From Isotricha intestinalis (taxonomy: Eukaryota > Ciliophora > Litostomatea > Vestibuliferida > Isotrichidae), in assembly GCA_023807065.1 (NCBI GenBank), contig JAJJLU010000536.1:1-33213 (forward strand): a stretch of 33,213 nt of DNA, written 5' to 3'. This document shows, piece by piece, positions 1 through 11,100 of the stretch (its first letter is position 1; every line of letters starts with the position of its first letter). The position numbers and the translations under genes are program-made. The notes below the pieces were generated by a model, which saw only the letters and a program-made list of their open reading frames with translations, was not told the origin of the DNA and did not search any database.

Positions 1-42
1 CCCCAATCCCCAATCCCCAATCCCCAATCCCCAATCCCCAAT
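1..42. repeat. Telomere, six CCCCAAT units
   Basis: Six perfect head-to-tail copies of the 7-mer CCCCAAT occupy the very first bases, after which the sequence changes abruptly to unique AT-rich DNA. This is the C-rich strand of a chromosome end, so the telomerase-added strand would be ATTGGGG repeats running outward. The unit differs from the CCCCAA of Tetrahymena by one extra T. From memory the heptamer matches telomeres reported for rumen trichostome ciliates. The number of copies is small because the read or assembly starts inside the telomere. Confidence 0.97.
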
Positions 43-1359
43 ATCTAAATAGTATTTATATATAATGAAGTCTTTTTGTTTTTAAGTAATTAAATTATTA
101 TTTTATATTTTATAATTAATATAAATTTAGACTCTTTCCTTTTTCTTTTTAGATTTTAGGACTTTTTTTGAATATTAGATTTCATATGTTCATTATAGAA
201 AAAGGCATTTCTATGTCTAATTTTTTTCATTCTCTTCTGGTGTATTTTTTGTAGAATATCAATTAAAATAAACATTTTTATATCTTCATTAGGTATTCTT
301 TTATAAATTTATAAAACATATTGGTCTTTTAAATAAAATAAAATAGTCGAATTTCAGAAGTTTTAACAAAAAAATTTATAAATAATAAATTGATATATTT
401 TAATATATGAGTCTACTATAAGAATTTGGAATTTTAAAATTAGGGTTTTTCCTATTTAGTTCATCAGTAAATTGTAGAATTATATCTATCAAAAAATTTT
501 AATCTCTTAAAACTCAAAGCAAAATAAATAAAAAATAAGTTATGTTATAGTTTTATTATTTTAAGAAATGTGTCCATAATTTAGTTGTTAAAAATGCAGC
601 AAAAAAAATAAAAAATTAAATCAAATTCAAAACTTAAATAATAATTATATATTTGTTCTTTTAAATACTTTAATCACTTCTTCTCAAACTTTTTTATTTC
701 TAAGATTTGAAATCTCATAATTAAATTAAATTATAAAACTTAATTACTTTTATTCTAAAATAAGTAAAAGAATGATTTTAAAATTTAAATAAAAGAATAA
801 ATAAATTAATTTTAAATTTTAGTGATTTAATGACTTTATCTTCCAAAAATTTTATTTGATAAAACATAACATAACTGACAAACTATTGATAGGACAACAA
901 TTTGGATTATGATAATTGTTTTTAAAAATATAAAAATATTATATTTTAATATATTGAAATTTAAAAATAAAACAAATAAAAAGAAGAAAATATAACTTTA
1001 AATATTTCCAATTATCAAAACATTTACAAAAAACAAAAAAACAAAAGAATTTAAATAAAGAACAGTTATAAATAAAAGAAAACAAAAATTTATTACTACA
1101 ATTAAAATTAAAACTCTCTTAAAATATATAAAAAATAAATTAAAGAATTATTCTTATTTATCTTAATAATAAAAAAATATTTTAAATTTAGAAAAATGAA
1201 AAAAGATAAATTATAAATTATTATCCTTTTTTAATTGAAATTTTAAAATTTGAGATGTTATTTTGATTTAAAAGTTATTGAAATATTAAATAAAAATCAA
1301 AAAGCCTATTATGAAAAAAATAAATTATTTTATCTATTTAAAATAATAAAATCTCAAAA
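43..1359. other. Subtelomeric gene-free spacer
   Basis: About 1.3 kb of roughly 85-90% A+T sequence between the telomere and the first gene. I find no open frame of note, no tRNA-like GC-rich cloverleaf, no tandem satellite and no degenerate telomere repeats inward of the terminal block. The last part, directly upstream of the GH31 start, is an A-rich leader ending in AAAAATG. It presumably carries that gene's promoter, but no motif stands out. Confidence 0.6.
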
Positions 1360-4110
1360 ATGAACAAAATACTTATATTTTTTCTTTTCACATTGATTTC
1401 TTTATCTGTTTCAAAAAATGATTATATATTAATAGATGGTTCATTTTCTGATGAACAAAAAAGTCATTATATTGGAAAATTAAAATATAACTTAGATAAA
1501 TTTAATCCTTTAGATTATAATATAGAATTTAATAATATTACAAATTTTTTTCCAATAAATGACTTAAAAGTACAAATAGATTTAGAATGTGACTCGATCA
1601 TTCATTTAATTATAAAAGATATATCAGAAGATAGATTTGAAAATAAATTTATCCCTTCCCAAAAATATCAAGAAACAATAAAAAAATGTAAAAACACAAA
1701 ATCTTTAGAAGATTTTGGTTTTACTTTTACAACAAAATTAAAAGAAATATTTACATTTCACTTAAAATCAAATGAAACAAATATTCTAACATCAACTGGA
1801 GGGAATTTCCTTTTTTCTGATTTATTTATAGCATTAAATTACTATTTAACATCAAATGATATATATGGATTTGGTGAAAGAATGCATGACTTTAAATTAG
1901 GAGAAGGTAAATTTACTATGTGGCCAAATGCTTCAATCGGAGTTCATCCAGATTATGGAATTGGAGGTGATAATTCTTATGGTGCTCATCCTATTGCTTT
2001 ACATAAAGTAAATAATCAATTATTTTTAGGAATTATTTTTAATAATATTAATGCTCAAGATGTAGTTATTAAAACAATTAGTGATAAAAATGTATCTTTA
2101 GAACATAGAACTATAGGTGGTATTATTGATTATTATTTTTGTATTGGAAATAAACCTGATGATGTTCTTATTCAATTACATAATATTTTAGGTAATATGC
2201 CACTTCCTCCTTATTGGACTCTAGGTTTTCATCAATGTAGATATGGATATAATTATACCGAAGATTTAAATAAAGTAGTTAAAAATTATATGGATTTAGA
2301 ATTACCTGTTGATGGTTTTTGGATTGATATTGATACATTTGATAGTTTTAACATTTTTAGTTTAAATAAAACAACTTTTGCTGATTTACCAAAGGCAATT
2401 GAAAATATTCATTATAATAATTATCATTTAATTCCAATTGTTGATATTGCTTTCCCTAGGAATAAAAGTGATCCTTATTACATAAAAGGACATAAAGAAA
2501 ATGCTTTTGTAATATCTAATTATACTAAAAAAGAAATGGTTATTATTGTTTGGCCAGGTGATTGTGTATTACCTGATTTTCATTCTGAAAGTGGAATTAA
2601 TTTATGGATTTATGGATTAAAAGAATATAAAAAAATTATAGATTATGATGGAATTTGGTTTGATATGAATGAACCAGAATTAATAATAGATACACTAAAA
2701 ATAAATAGAGGAGAAAAATTACCTGATAATAATTATGACCCTAAATATAATAAATATGAATATATTCCTTATATTCCTGGTTTTAGAGAAAATGAAAGAA
2801 TTGATATTCGATATGGAACAATAAGTGAAAATGCTATAAGTACAAAATACAATGATAAAGAAAATAAAACTTTAATAAGTTATAATTACAAAGCTCAAAT
2901 TCCAGTAATGCAAGTAAGAATAACATATGATTATTTAAAAAAAATAAAAAAGAGACCATTTATTTTAACAAGATCAACATCATTAGGTATGAGTGGATAT
3001 GCATATCATTGGCTAGGAGATAATGATTCATCATATTTAAAAATGAAAAATGGTATAGTTGGAATCTTTAATTTTCAAATATTTGGTATTCAAATAACTG
3101 GAGACGATATATGTGGTTTTTGGGGTAATTCAAATGATAATTTATGTGCAAGATGGATGAGTTTAGGAGCTTTTTTCCCATTTAGTAGAAATCATAATTC
3201 AATAGGAAATATTCCTCAAGAACCATTTGCTTTTGGTATTAATTCTAGAACTTTTAAAATGAGTAAAATTGCATTAAAAATGAGATATTCATTAATTAGA
3301 TTTTATTATACTGAATTATTTAAAAATTCAATTGGAGATTCTGGTTCCTTTTTCAAACCATTATTCTTTGAGTTTACTAATGATAATAATACATATGATA
3401 ATATTAATTCAACTGTTTTGATTGGGAATTATCTTTATTTAATTCCTGTTTTTGATGATAGTGAAAATGATATTAATGTATATTTTCCTAATGAAGATTG
3501 GAATTATTTTCCTTATGGTGATTCATTTATGAGATATGATGAAAAGAAAAATAAAGGTGAATATAAAAGTCTTCCTGGAACTTATGATAGAATTTTGATA
3601 TTTTTACGAGGAGGTTGTATTATTCCTTATCAAGACACATTTAATTATACTGTTAAAAATACTTTTGATTTAAAAAATAGACCTAGTGAACTTATTATAT
3701 TTCCTGATTCAAAAAATCATTTAGCAAAAGGAAGTTTAATTTATGATGATGATGATATTGAAACTCTTGAAAATAATAATTATTTGAGAATTGAATTAAG
3801 ATTTATATATAATGTAATTAATTTTGATATAAAAAATAATATGAAAATAAGCTATAATTATAATGATATTTATCTTTCTAAAGTTTTTTTTTGGAATATG
3901 GATTATTTAACTAAAAAAGGTAATTATGATATTTTAAGAATTGAATTAATTAATAAAAAAATATTCAATGCAAATGTTCATCGAATTTCTGATGATAAAT
4001 ATATAATAAATATAGAAAAATATAAAATAAGATTTGACCAAATTTTATCAATTGTTTTGATTCAAAATAATGATACTATTTTTCAATCTAAAAAAATAAT
4101 TGACTTATAA
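1360..4110 (+). CDS. Secreted GH31 family alpha-glucosidase
   Basis: A 916-residue glycoside hydrolase family 31 enzyme of the lysosomal acid alpha-glucosidase / sucrase-isomaltase type, which releases glucose from the non-reducing ends of maltose and starch oligosaccharides. Residues 1-18 form a hydrophobic signal peptide (MNKILIFFLFTLISLSVS), so it enters the secretory pathway and probably acts in digestive vacuoles or lysosomes. The N-terminal mutarotase-like region holds YGFGERMHDFKL near residue 170. The catalytic barrel has WIDID near 320, the nucleophile Asp435 in GIWFDMNEPE, the acid/base Asp554 in HWLGDND, and the conserved DICGF and PFSRNHN segments. All key residues are present. 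There are many N-glycosylation sequons. The ATG is the first in frame and gives the signal peptide directly; no intron is needed. It is the chromosome-end gene and reads away from the telomere. A role in starch digestion is inference; exact linkage specificity cannot be read from sequence. Confidence 0.95.
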   Translation: MNKILIFFLFTLISLSVSKNDYILIDGSFSDEQKSHYIGKLKYNLDKFNPLDYNIEFNNITNFFPINDLKVQIDLECDSIIHLIIKDISEDRFENKFIPSQKYQETIKKCKNTKSLEDFGFTFTTKLKEIFTFHLKSNETNILTSTGGNFLFSDLFIALNYYLTSNDIYGFGERMHDFKLGEGKFTMWPNASIGVHPDYGIGGDNSYGAHPIALHKVNNQLFLGIIFNNINAQDVVIKTISDKNVSLEHRTIGGIIDYYFCIGNKPDDVLIQLHNILGNMPLPPYWTLGFHQCRYGYNYTEDLNKVVKNYMDLELPVDGFWIDIDTFDSFNIFSLNKTTFADLPKAIENIHYNNYHLIPIVDIAFPRNKSDPYYIKGHKENAFVISNYTKKEMVIIVWPGDCVLPDFHSESGINLWIYGLKEYKKIIDYDGIWFDMNEPELIIDTLKINRGEKLPDNNYDPKYNKYEYIPYIPGFRENERIDIRYGTISENAISTKYNDKENKTLISYNYKAQIPVMQVRITYDYLKKIKKRPFILTRSTSLGMSGYAYHWLGDNDSSYLKMKNGIVGIFNFQIFGIQITGDDICGFWGNSNDNLCARWMSLGAFFPFSRNHNSIGNIPQEPFAFGINSRTFKMSKIALKMRYSLIRFYYTELFKNSIGDSGSFFKPLFFEFTNDNNTYDNINSTVLIGNYLYLIPVFDDSENDINVYFPNEDWNYFPYGDSFMRYDEKKNKGEYKSLPGTYDRILIFLRGGCIIPYQDTFNYTVKNTFDLKNRPSELIIFPDSKNHLAKGSLIYDDDDIETLENNNYLRIELRFIYNVINFDIKNNMKISYNYNDIYLSKVFFWNMDYLTKKGNYDILRIELINKKIFNANVHRISDDKYIINIEKYKIRFDQILSIVLIQNNDTIFQSKKIIDL

Positions 4111-4466
4111 AATATGAATAAAAGTTAAATAAATTATAATTAATTGATTATTATATTATAATTTTATCTTTTAATTTAAACATTGAAATATCATATTCAA
4201 CTTTTTTCATCCGTTCTTTAACATTGAATTAACAAATTTGTGAGTGTTAGAGTTCTTTTAAATTAAAATTTACACCAAATAAAAATCAAAAATTGTTTTA
4301 AATAATTATTGAATGTAAGAAAAATAATTTTGTTTTAAATTTTTCGTTTTTTAAAAAATAGATTTATTGTAATAATTTTAATCTTCAAATATTTTGTCTA
4401 ATAAATAATTTTTGAATTTTTTTGAAAAAAAAGATATATATCTTTCAATGTTTGTAGATAAATTAG
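4111..4466. other. Gene-free spacer after GH31
   Basis: AT-rich sequence downstream of the GH31 stop codon. It must contain the 3' end of that transcript, but I recognise no polyadenylation motif, RNA gene or repeat. Confidence 0.5.
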
Positions 4467-5650
4467 ATGAATAAAATATCTCAATCAACAATGCTCATTG
4501 ATATAACATTAATAAATAAAAAATGCAATTTGATAAATTTAAAATGAGATGGAGAAGAAAATGAATATTCGATTATTTTAAAGGACTAAATTTAACTTTT
4601 TGAATTCTATCAATTCTAATGAAACTAAGTATGGAAAAATAGGGAATTATACTTTAATTGAATATTTTTTCAAAAATGAAAATGGAAGATGTTCATTGAA
4701 TGATAAAAAATTATATTTAATGAATTTAAACTTAAAAATAATGAAGAAATCGATATAATATTACAATTCAAAAGTAGTTGAATATGTTGTTTGGAGCATA
4801 TTTCTCTTCAACCAGGAAAAATTGTTTAAATATAATAACGGTAACTTGTGATGAAAATTATGAAATTAATTCAACAAAAAATGAGATAAAAAAATTCTGA
4901 TTTATTCAATCGGTCAGGCAAGATTCCAATCAATGTTTTTCTGACCAAATATATATTAGAGTCAAATTTGTAAATGGAAAGCGATTTAAATTATTATACT
5001 ATTCCAAATTCAAATTGATTTAATGTTGAATTTAGAATTCCACAATATTATAAATGGAGGAATTAATAAATTTAAAAAGTATTTAGATTGAATTAATATT
5101 TTTGAAGAAAAGAGAATTAATTTTAAAAATCTAAAGTTAATGGAAAAGAAGGAATCTTTCAAATTTTATTTTTCCTTTTTTCGTTCACATAAAAAAAACA
5201 AACATAAATTTAATTATAAAAAAAATAATTAATAAATAAAAATAAATGAAAAAACATTATAGAAATAGTAAAAAATATCAAAAAAAAAATTGTAAATCAA
5301 TATTGAAAAGATAAAAGAAATAATATAGAATAAAATTTCACAAAAGTTTTTTCAACATCAAGTTAATGAATTAGTTTTGGAAAAGAATTTCAATACAATT
5401 AAAATTAATATTATATGAGTTTTTACTTTAAAATATTTTATTGAACCTATTTTTTTTCGGAGGAATGAAAATAAATTATAAAAAATGAGCTAAAGCAAAT
5501 TATAATAATTTATTCAACCATTCAAAATATATTAAGTCTATATACTTTTGTAAAGAGTATATTTTAATGAAAAAAACCTCAAGTAATCACCAAAATGAAA
5601 CGAATAATTCAATTAAGAGATCAAATATAAATTTCTATAATGTTTTTTAA
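4467..5650 (+). pseudogene. Decayed reading frame of unknown family
   Basis: Stretches of coding-like sequence on the + strand are broken by frameshifts and stops. From the ATG at 4467 a frame reads to about 4586 with one in-frame TGA at 4545. The coding sense then moves to the frame starting at 4585 (contains KIGNYTLIEYFFKNENG), then shifts again near 4735. Further on a piece reads NCLNIITVTCDENYEINSTK, crosses another TGA, and continues FIQSVRQDSNQCFSDQIYIR to about 5000. A final piece starts at ATG 5465, crosses a TGA at 5486 and runs open to a TAA at 5648-5650. The pieces have ordinary amino-acid composition with scattered cysteines, and hydrophobic residues precede the last one, so a former secreted or membrane protein is possible. 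I do not recognise a family. Whether all pieces belong to one gene is inference; chance open stretches cannot be excluded for the shortest. Confidence 0.4.
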
Positions 5651-5903
5651 TATAAAATAAATATGATAAAAGAGATATCCTATTTATTTGAGTTTCAGAT
5701 ATCTATCTTTTGGTTTTATTTATGTTAAAAAAATTATAGAAAAAATAATATTTAAAATATTATAAAAATAAAGATTTTTTATTACAATATTTTGACCCTT
5801 AATCACCATCTTTATAAAATCAATAAAGAAATTTAAAATCTTTAATCAATATAAAATCAAATCTATTTATATATATATAAAATAAGATTGATAAAAAATA
5901 TTT

Positions 5904-7379
5904 TCAATTATTATTAAGGTTATTATTACTATTTTGAAAAAACATAGATTTAAATTGTTCAAAATTGATTTTTTCTCCAGACATTTTCAATCCTTTAAAC
6001 AAATCTTTTAATTCTTTTTCTTGAATAGCTAAATCATTATTATTTTTTAAAGAATTAATAACAGCTTCCCCAGTAATATAGCCATCTTCATCTTCATCAA
6101 AATATTGAAAAACTGACCAAAGTTTTTCTTCTTTTTCAAATTGTATTGATGAAAGTGTTGCAGCTAAAAATTCAGTATAATTTATTTTTCCATCTAGATG
6201 AAAATCTAATGAATTCCAAATATCATCTATTTCTCCTTTTTGAGGTGTAATTCCAATTTTTTCAAAAATTATTGGAATTTCTTTGTACTTTATTTCACCT
6301 GTTCTATCTTTATCAATTACTTCAAATGCTTCTCTTAATTTTTGAATTTCACTTTCTTTTGATATTTTTGCCATCATAAATAATATTTCTTTTTGAAATA
6401 AATTTTTATTATTAAATTCTCTTAATGAATCTAATATTTCTTTATCTAATTTATGTTCTTTATTATGCTTATTTTTTATTTTAAAAAATGGATGTTCTAA
6501 AATATTTTGAATGCTTAATCTTTTCTTATAATTTACTACTAGAATTTTTTTAATTAAATCTTTTAGTTCTTCAGAACATTTAATTTCATCTAATTTTTCT
6601 CTATCATATTTTCCTTCTCTGATTTTTTCATATAATTTTTTTTTATTTTTAGCTTTAAAAGCATAATTTCCAGTTACCATTAAATATAGTATAATTCCAA
6701 TAGACCAAATATCACTTTCATAATAAAAATGACCTTCTGTCATTTCAGGTGCCATATAATAAGGAGACCCTACTCTATAATTATCATTATCTTCTTCTTC
6801 AATACTTAATCCAAAATCTATCAATTTCATACTTTTATAATCACCTGGAATTGCAAATAAAATATTCTCTGGTTTTAAATCTCTATGAATTATATTATTA
6901 TTATGTAAAAAAAGAACTGTTTTTAATAATACTAATAGTATTTCATATATATCATTTTCACTAAAGTCAACATAAGTTTTTTGAGATATTATTTTTAATA
7001 AATTATCTCCTGGAATATATTCCATAACAATTCTTAAATAATAGTCATCTTCAAAAGTTTCAAAATAATCTACTATATTTGGATGGTCTAATTTTCTTAA
7101 AATTTCAACTTCCCTTATTATACTTTTTATTGAATGTTTGTTTAAAAAATTTTTTTTTATTGTTTTTATTGCATATAACAATCCTGGACTTCTTCTATCT
7201 TTATATAATCTTACTTTTCCAAATCCTCCATTTCCCAAAATCGATATAAATTCATATTTTTTTCTATAATCTGTTTGTTTGGAAAAATTTTCAAATAATA
7301 TTGAACTTTTTCTTCTTGTCATTGAATTTATATTGTCTTTTCCTTCTTTTACTTCTGATCCTCTACAACATGCTCCCAT
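5904..7379 (-). CDS. Calcium-dependent protein kinase (CDPK) with N-terminal acylation signal
   Basis: A 491-residue Ser/Thr kinase with a C-terminal calmodulin-like domain, as in plants, apicomplexans and ciliates. The N-terminus MGACCRGSE offers Gly2 for myristoylation and Cys4/Cys5 for palmitoylation, so it is probably membrane-attached. The kinase domain covers about residues 43-300: glycine loop LGNGGFGKV, Lys72 (AIK), Glu90, HRD at 165-167, DFG at 188-190, APE at 210-212, so it should be active. A CDPK-type autoinhibitory junction follows (about 310-345). EF-hand 1 (356-367, DKDRTGEIKYKE) is canonical; EF-hand 2 (392-403) has His at position 3; EF-hand 3 (428-439) has Ala where the last Glu ligand belongs; EF-hand 4 (about 455-482) has lost its loop ligands. 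It ends in TGA followed within 13 codons by TAA, and is the only gene here using TGA. Intronless. The specific substrate is unknown. Confidence 0.95.
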   Translation of the reverse strand: MGACCRGSEVKEGKDNINSMTRRKSSILFENFSKQTDYRKKYEFISILGNGGFGKVRLYKDRRSPGLLYAIKTIKKNFLNKHSIKSIIREVEILRKLDHPNIVDYFETFEDDYYLRIVMEYIPGDNLLKIISQKTYVDFSENDIYEILLVLLKTVLFLHNNNIIHRDLKPENILFAIPGDYKSMKLIDFGLSIEEEDNDNYRVGSPYYMAPEMTEGHFYYESDIWSIGIILYLMVTGNYAFKAKNKKKLYEKIREGKYDREKLDEIKCSEELKDLIKKILVVNYKKRLSIQNILEHPFFKIKNKHNKEHKLDKEILDSLREFNNKNLFQKEILFMMAKISKESEIQKLREAFEVIDKDRTGEIKYKEIPIIFEKIGITPQKGEIDDIWNSLDFHLDGKINYTEFLAATLSSIQFEKEEKLWSVFQYFDEDEDGYITGEAVINSLKNNNDLAIQEKELKDLFKGLKMSGEKINFEQFKSMFFQNSNNNLNNN

Positions 7380-7597
7380 TATTTTTTAATTTTAATTTTT
7401 TATATAAAAATAAATTGTTTATTTTTTTTACAAAAAATTATTGATTAAATCAATGATATTTTTAGTTTAAAATAGATAATTAATTTAATAATTAATTTTT
7501 ATAAAAATAGAAATTATTTTTTGTGCTGCTAAAAATGTTAAAAAGAAGAATATATAAATATTTTGATATTATTTTAATAGGATTTCATGCAATCTAA

Positions 7598-7811
7598 ATG
7601 ATGAAAGAATATTATTATGGGAAAATTAATTGTAAAGGAAAATACTTATTTTTCCCTAATGAAAAAAGATATTCATATATGGATTATGTTTTTATCTTAT
7701 AGTGATAGAGATAAGTTTTGTGGTGAATTTCATAAAAGACTTATAAATGAAAATGAATATTATAAATTACATAAAGGATATTTTATTATGGATTATAGGA
7801 TAATAATTTAA
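7598..7811 (+). pseudogene. MORN-repeat-like gene relic
   Basis: Two overlapping frames carry MORN-like pieces. The frame from ATG 7598 reads YYYGKINCKGKYLFFPNEKR then YSYMDY before a TAG at 7700. The frame open to 7811 continues with DKFCGEFHKRLINENEYYKL. The spacing Y-x-G, G-K-x-Y-x-F-x-N, then a second x-C/Y-G-E-F-x-K fits two degraded MORN units interrupted by a frameshift near 7690. MORN repeats bind membranes or form elongated scaffolds, and ciliates have many. No intact start-to-stop gene can be built, and traces of coding sense continue weakly to about 7960. It sits upstream of and divergent from the kinase gene. Chance resemblance is a real alternative because MORN units are short. 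Confidence 0.35.
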
Positions 7812-8114
7812 AGAATGGTTCTACAATTATCATTATAAAATGAGGATAAGTGTATTTGATAGAATAAAAAAGATTTATAACATCGAAAAAGAAAAAATTA
7901 TTATAAAAATTGAAAATTTAAAGGGAAAAATAGATTAAATAAAAAAAAGAACATTTATTTTAAATAATTCTATGTTGAAATAATAAATAACTCTTTTTGG
8001 ATTCACTGATTTTTTCAGTTGAAAATTCAAGTCTTTTATTTTTTAACTATAATTTGATTAAAATCTTTTTTTAATTTATAATTAAATATTTATTAAAAAT
8101 TTGATTAAGATTAT
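7812..8114. other. Gene-free spacer downstream of the VPS13 gene
   Basis: AT-rich sequence between the MORN-like relic and the stop codon of the minus-strand VPS13-type gene. A further open stretch of about 44 codons on the + strand (to about 7938) may be more of the relic. No RNA gene or repeat seen. Confidence 0.4.
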
Positions 8115-11100
8115 TTAATTTATAAACAATATTTCATCAGAATAAAGGTTAGTTTGCTCTTTTAATATATTAAATAATTTATTCCTAATGTTTATATTTT
8201 CACAATTAATTGTGCTATAATTTAATTTATCAATATCTTGATTATAATTTACTTTAATAATATTATCTTTTTCAACCTTGATATCCTTAATAACAAAATA
8301 ATCAATATTGTTTAAAATTTGTAAGTTAGAATTCATAACATAAAGAGATAAGTTTGTAAAAATATAAATAAATTTTTGTCCTTTTAAGCATCTAGTGAAA
8401 TAATAATAATTGTTTTTAAAAACTGCATAAGATTGTTTTAACTTTTCTAAAATTTCAGCATCATCTTTATCATAATTTTTAAAATATTGGTATTTTCCAT
8501 ATAAAGCTCTTGGTTTTCTAATTCTATTCGGAACATCATTTGTTTTTATTTTAGAATCATCTTTGGTTATGAACTTAAATAAACCAAATAAAAAACCTTT
8601 AATTGCAATATTTGAAATTTCACCGTTAATAGCAAAATTATATTTATTTAATATTATCATTAATAACTCTTGATAATTACCAACAAAATGTTCAATGGAA
8701 CTTGAGTTAGTATTAACATTATGTTTATTACCTGTTAAACCTTTAAAAACAAAAGAATAAAAAGATGAATATTTCAAGTAATTTTGTATTAAATTATTGA
8801 TATTGATGCTTGATAATTCAAATGATATATTTAATGGAGGAATCACTAAATTTTTTCCTGTATAAATTGTTAATTGTTTTTTATATTCCTCAAAAACATC
8901 ATCTTCTTTTTTTTCAAATAAAAAAATATTATCTACATTATAATCTTTTAAATCCAATCTATAAATAATGTTTGAAATAAAATCTATTATTGAAGTAATG
9001 AAATCAGGGTCTAATGACAATTTAATTTTATCTAATTCAATATTAAATTCTTTTATTTCAGAAACTTTATCGCTTAAATAAGATATAAGATTGATTTTTA
9101 AAGTTAAAAAATTATTATTGTTTTTTGCTTTGTTTGTTAAAACTAAAAAATATTTTCCATTTTCAATACTTTGATTATATATATGAATTTTTTCAATATA
9201 AAAAACACTTTTTGTTTCATCTTTTATAATACTTCCTTCTTCAATATTTTTATCAATATAAATATTAATGTTTTTCATATAAAAAAATAAAATTTCTTTT
9301 CTTTTATAATCACTTAATTTGTTATTGTGTTGTTCATTATCTCCAATAATTGAAATTCCTAAATGATTTACATTAATATTTAAAATATAAAAATCATTTT
9401 TTGGTTGCTCAATAATTTTATTTTTTTTTATTTTATCATAATTATAAAAAATTAAATGTTTTTTGATTCTATTTGAAATAGTATGTAATATTATTTCATT
9501 GCCGATACTTTGAATATTATTTGTTTCTTGATTTTTAAATTGATATAAATAAATTTTATTTTTGATATCAACTAAAAATACAGGCTTATTATAAGAAAAG
9601 ACTCTTAACATAATTTTTTCATTTGGCTCAATAATTTGTATATATTGATCATAATTTTCTTGATAAATTGCAATAGTTAAAAAACTTTTATTTTCAACTG
9701 TAATTTTACAATTATCAATATTTGCTTCTGATATAAAAACTTCTAAATTACTATCAATAGGATCTTGTCTAATTTCTAAATTTATAAACAAATCACTTAA
9801 ATAAAGAGTAAATAAACCATATGAATTAATTATAAATGAATCAGACCATTCTTTTGGAAAATTTTCTTTTATATTTGATAATCCAAAACATAATTCAATT
9901 GATTTTCCACGATTAAAAAAATTAAAATTCACTTTTTGCATTGGAAATATTCGAATATTCTCTTTTTTATTCTTAAAATCTGCAATATAAAAACTTTTGT
10001 TTGTTAATAAACTTAAAAATTTGCATGTTGGATTAATGGATATAATCATACTCATAATATTCTCATTAAAAGTACTATCTTTAATTAATATATGAGATAA
10101 ATTTGAATTTATACTTAAATCTAAATTATAATTTATGTCTTTTGATTCTTCATATCTCATTTTTATAAAATAATTTTCTTTTGAAGATAATAAATCTTTT
10201 ATTTGAATTTTATCAGATCTAAAAACCCCTGAAATTAATCTTAAATTTTGATTTTCTTTGAAATCTAAACTTGATCTTACTAAAAATAATTCTTTATTTA
10301 ATCTAAAAATAAATGGTTTATTATTCATATTAGACACAATATCTAAATCATATATTCCACTATTATTTTTTATTAAAGTTTCTGCATAAATTATTAATTG
10401 AGTCCCACTTGAATTATTAATAATAATTGAAGAAAGAAAAAAGGAATAACCTATTTTATTATAAAAATATACATAATTTTTATTATTTTCTTGCTCTTGA
10501 TTATTAAGACTAAAGAAATATTGTTCCTGTGAATTAAAAATTATGTCATTTGCAAGAATTTCAAATGAAAATTTTCGTACTTGATTAAAATCTAAAAAAA
10601 ATTGGGAACATTTTGGAATTTTATATTTTATTCCTTTTATATTAATTCCAATTTCAACAGGGAGACAATTTATAATAGAATATTCACTTAAAATAATTAA
10701 TTCTCTGACATTTAAAATTTCTCTTTCCAAACTTAAAATTAAATATTTTTGTTCAAGCATAAATTGAATTTTATATTTTTCTTCTGTTTTTTTTTCTTGA
10801 ATTTCATTTAAATTAAAAATTTGATTAATAGAATCCTTATTATTATAATCTTCTATTAAATGAATTCCAGGCACAAAATAAAATTTAATTTTAGGCCCAA
10901 TTAATTTAAAAGGAATTCCAACTATTTTTTCTTTATTTAAAGGGAAATAAGTAAGTTTATCAGAGATAAAAATAACAGTCATATCATAATTAGTTTTATT
11001 TCTAAATATAATTGGAGAGTAAATAGAAATGTTAATATGTCTTTCTTTACTTAAAGTATTTTCTGAAATAAAAAAATCAGAATTATTTATTGTATGTCTT

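Noticed and set aside
43..1359. Chromosome-breakage or origin motif near the telomere
   Set aside because: No repeated or GC-rich conserved block is visible, and no such motif is known to me for this lineage.
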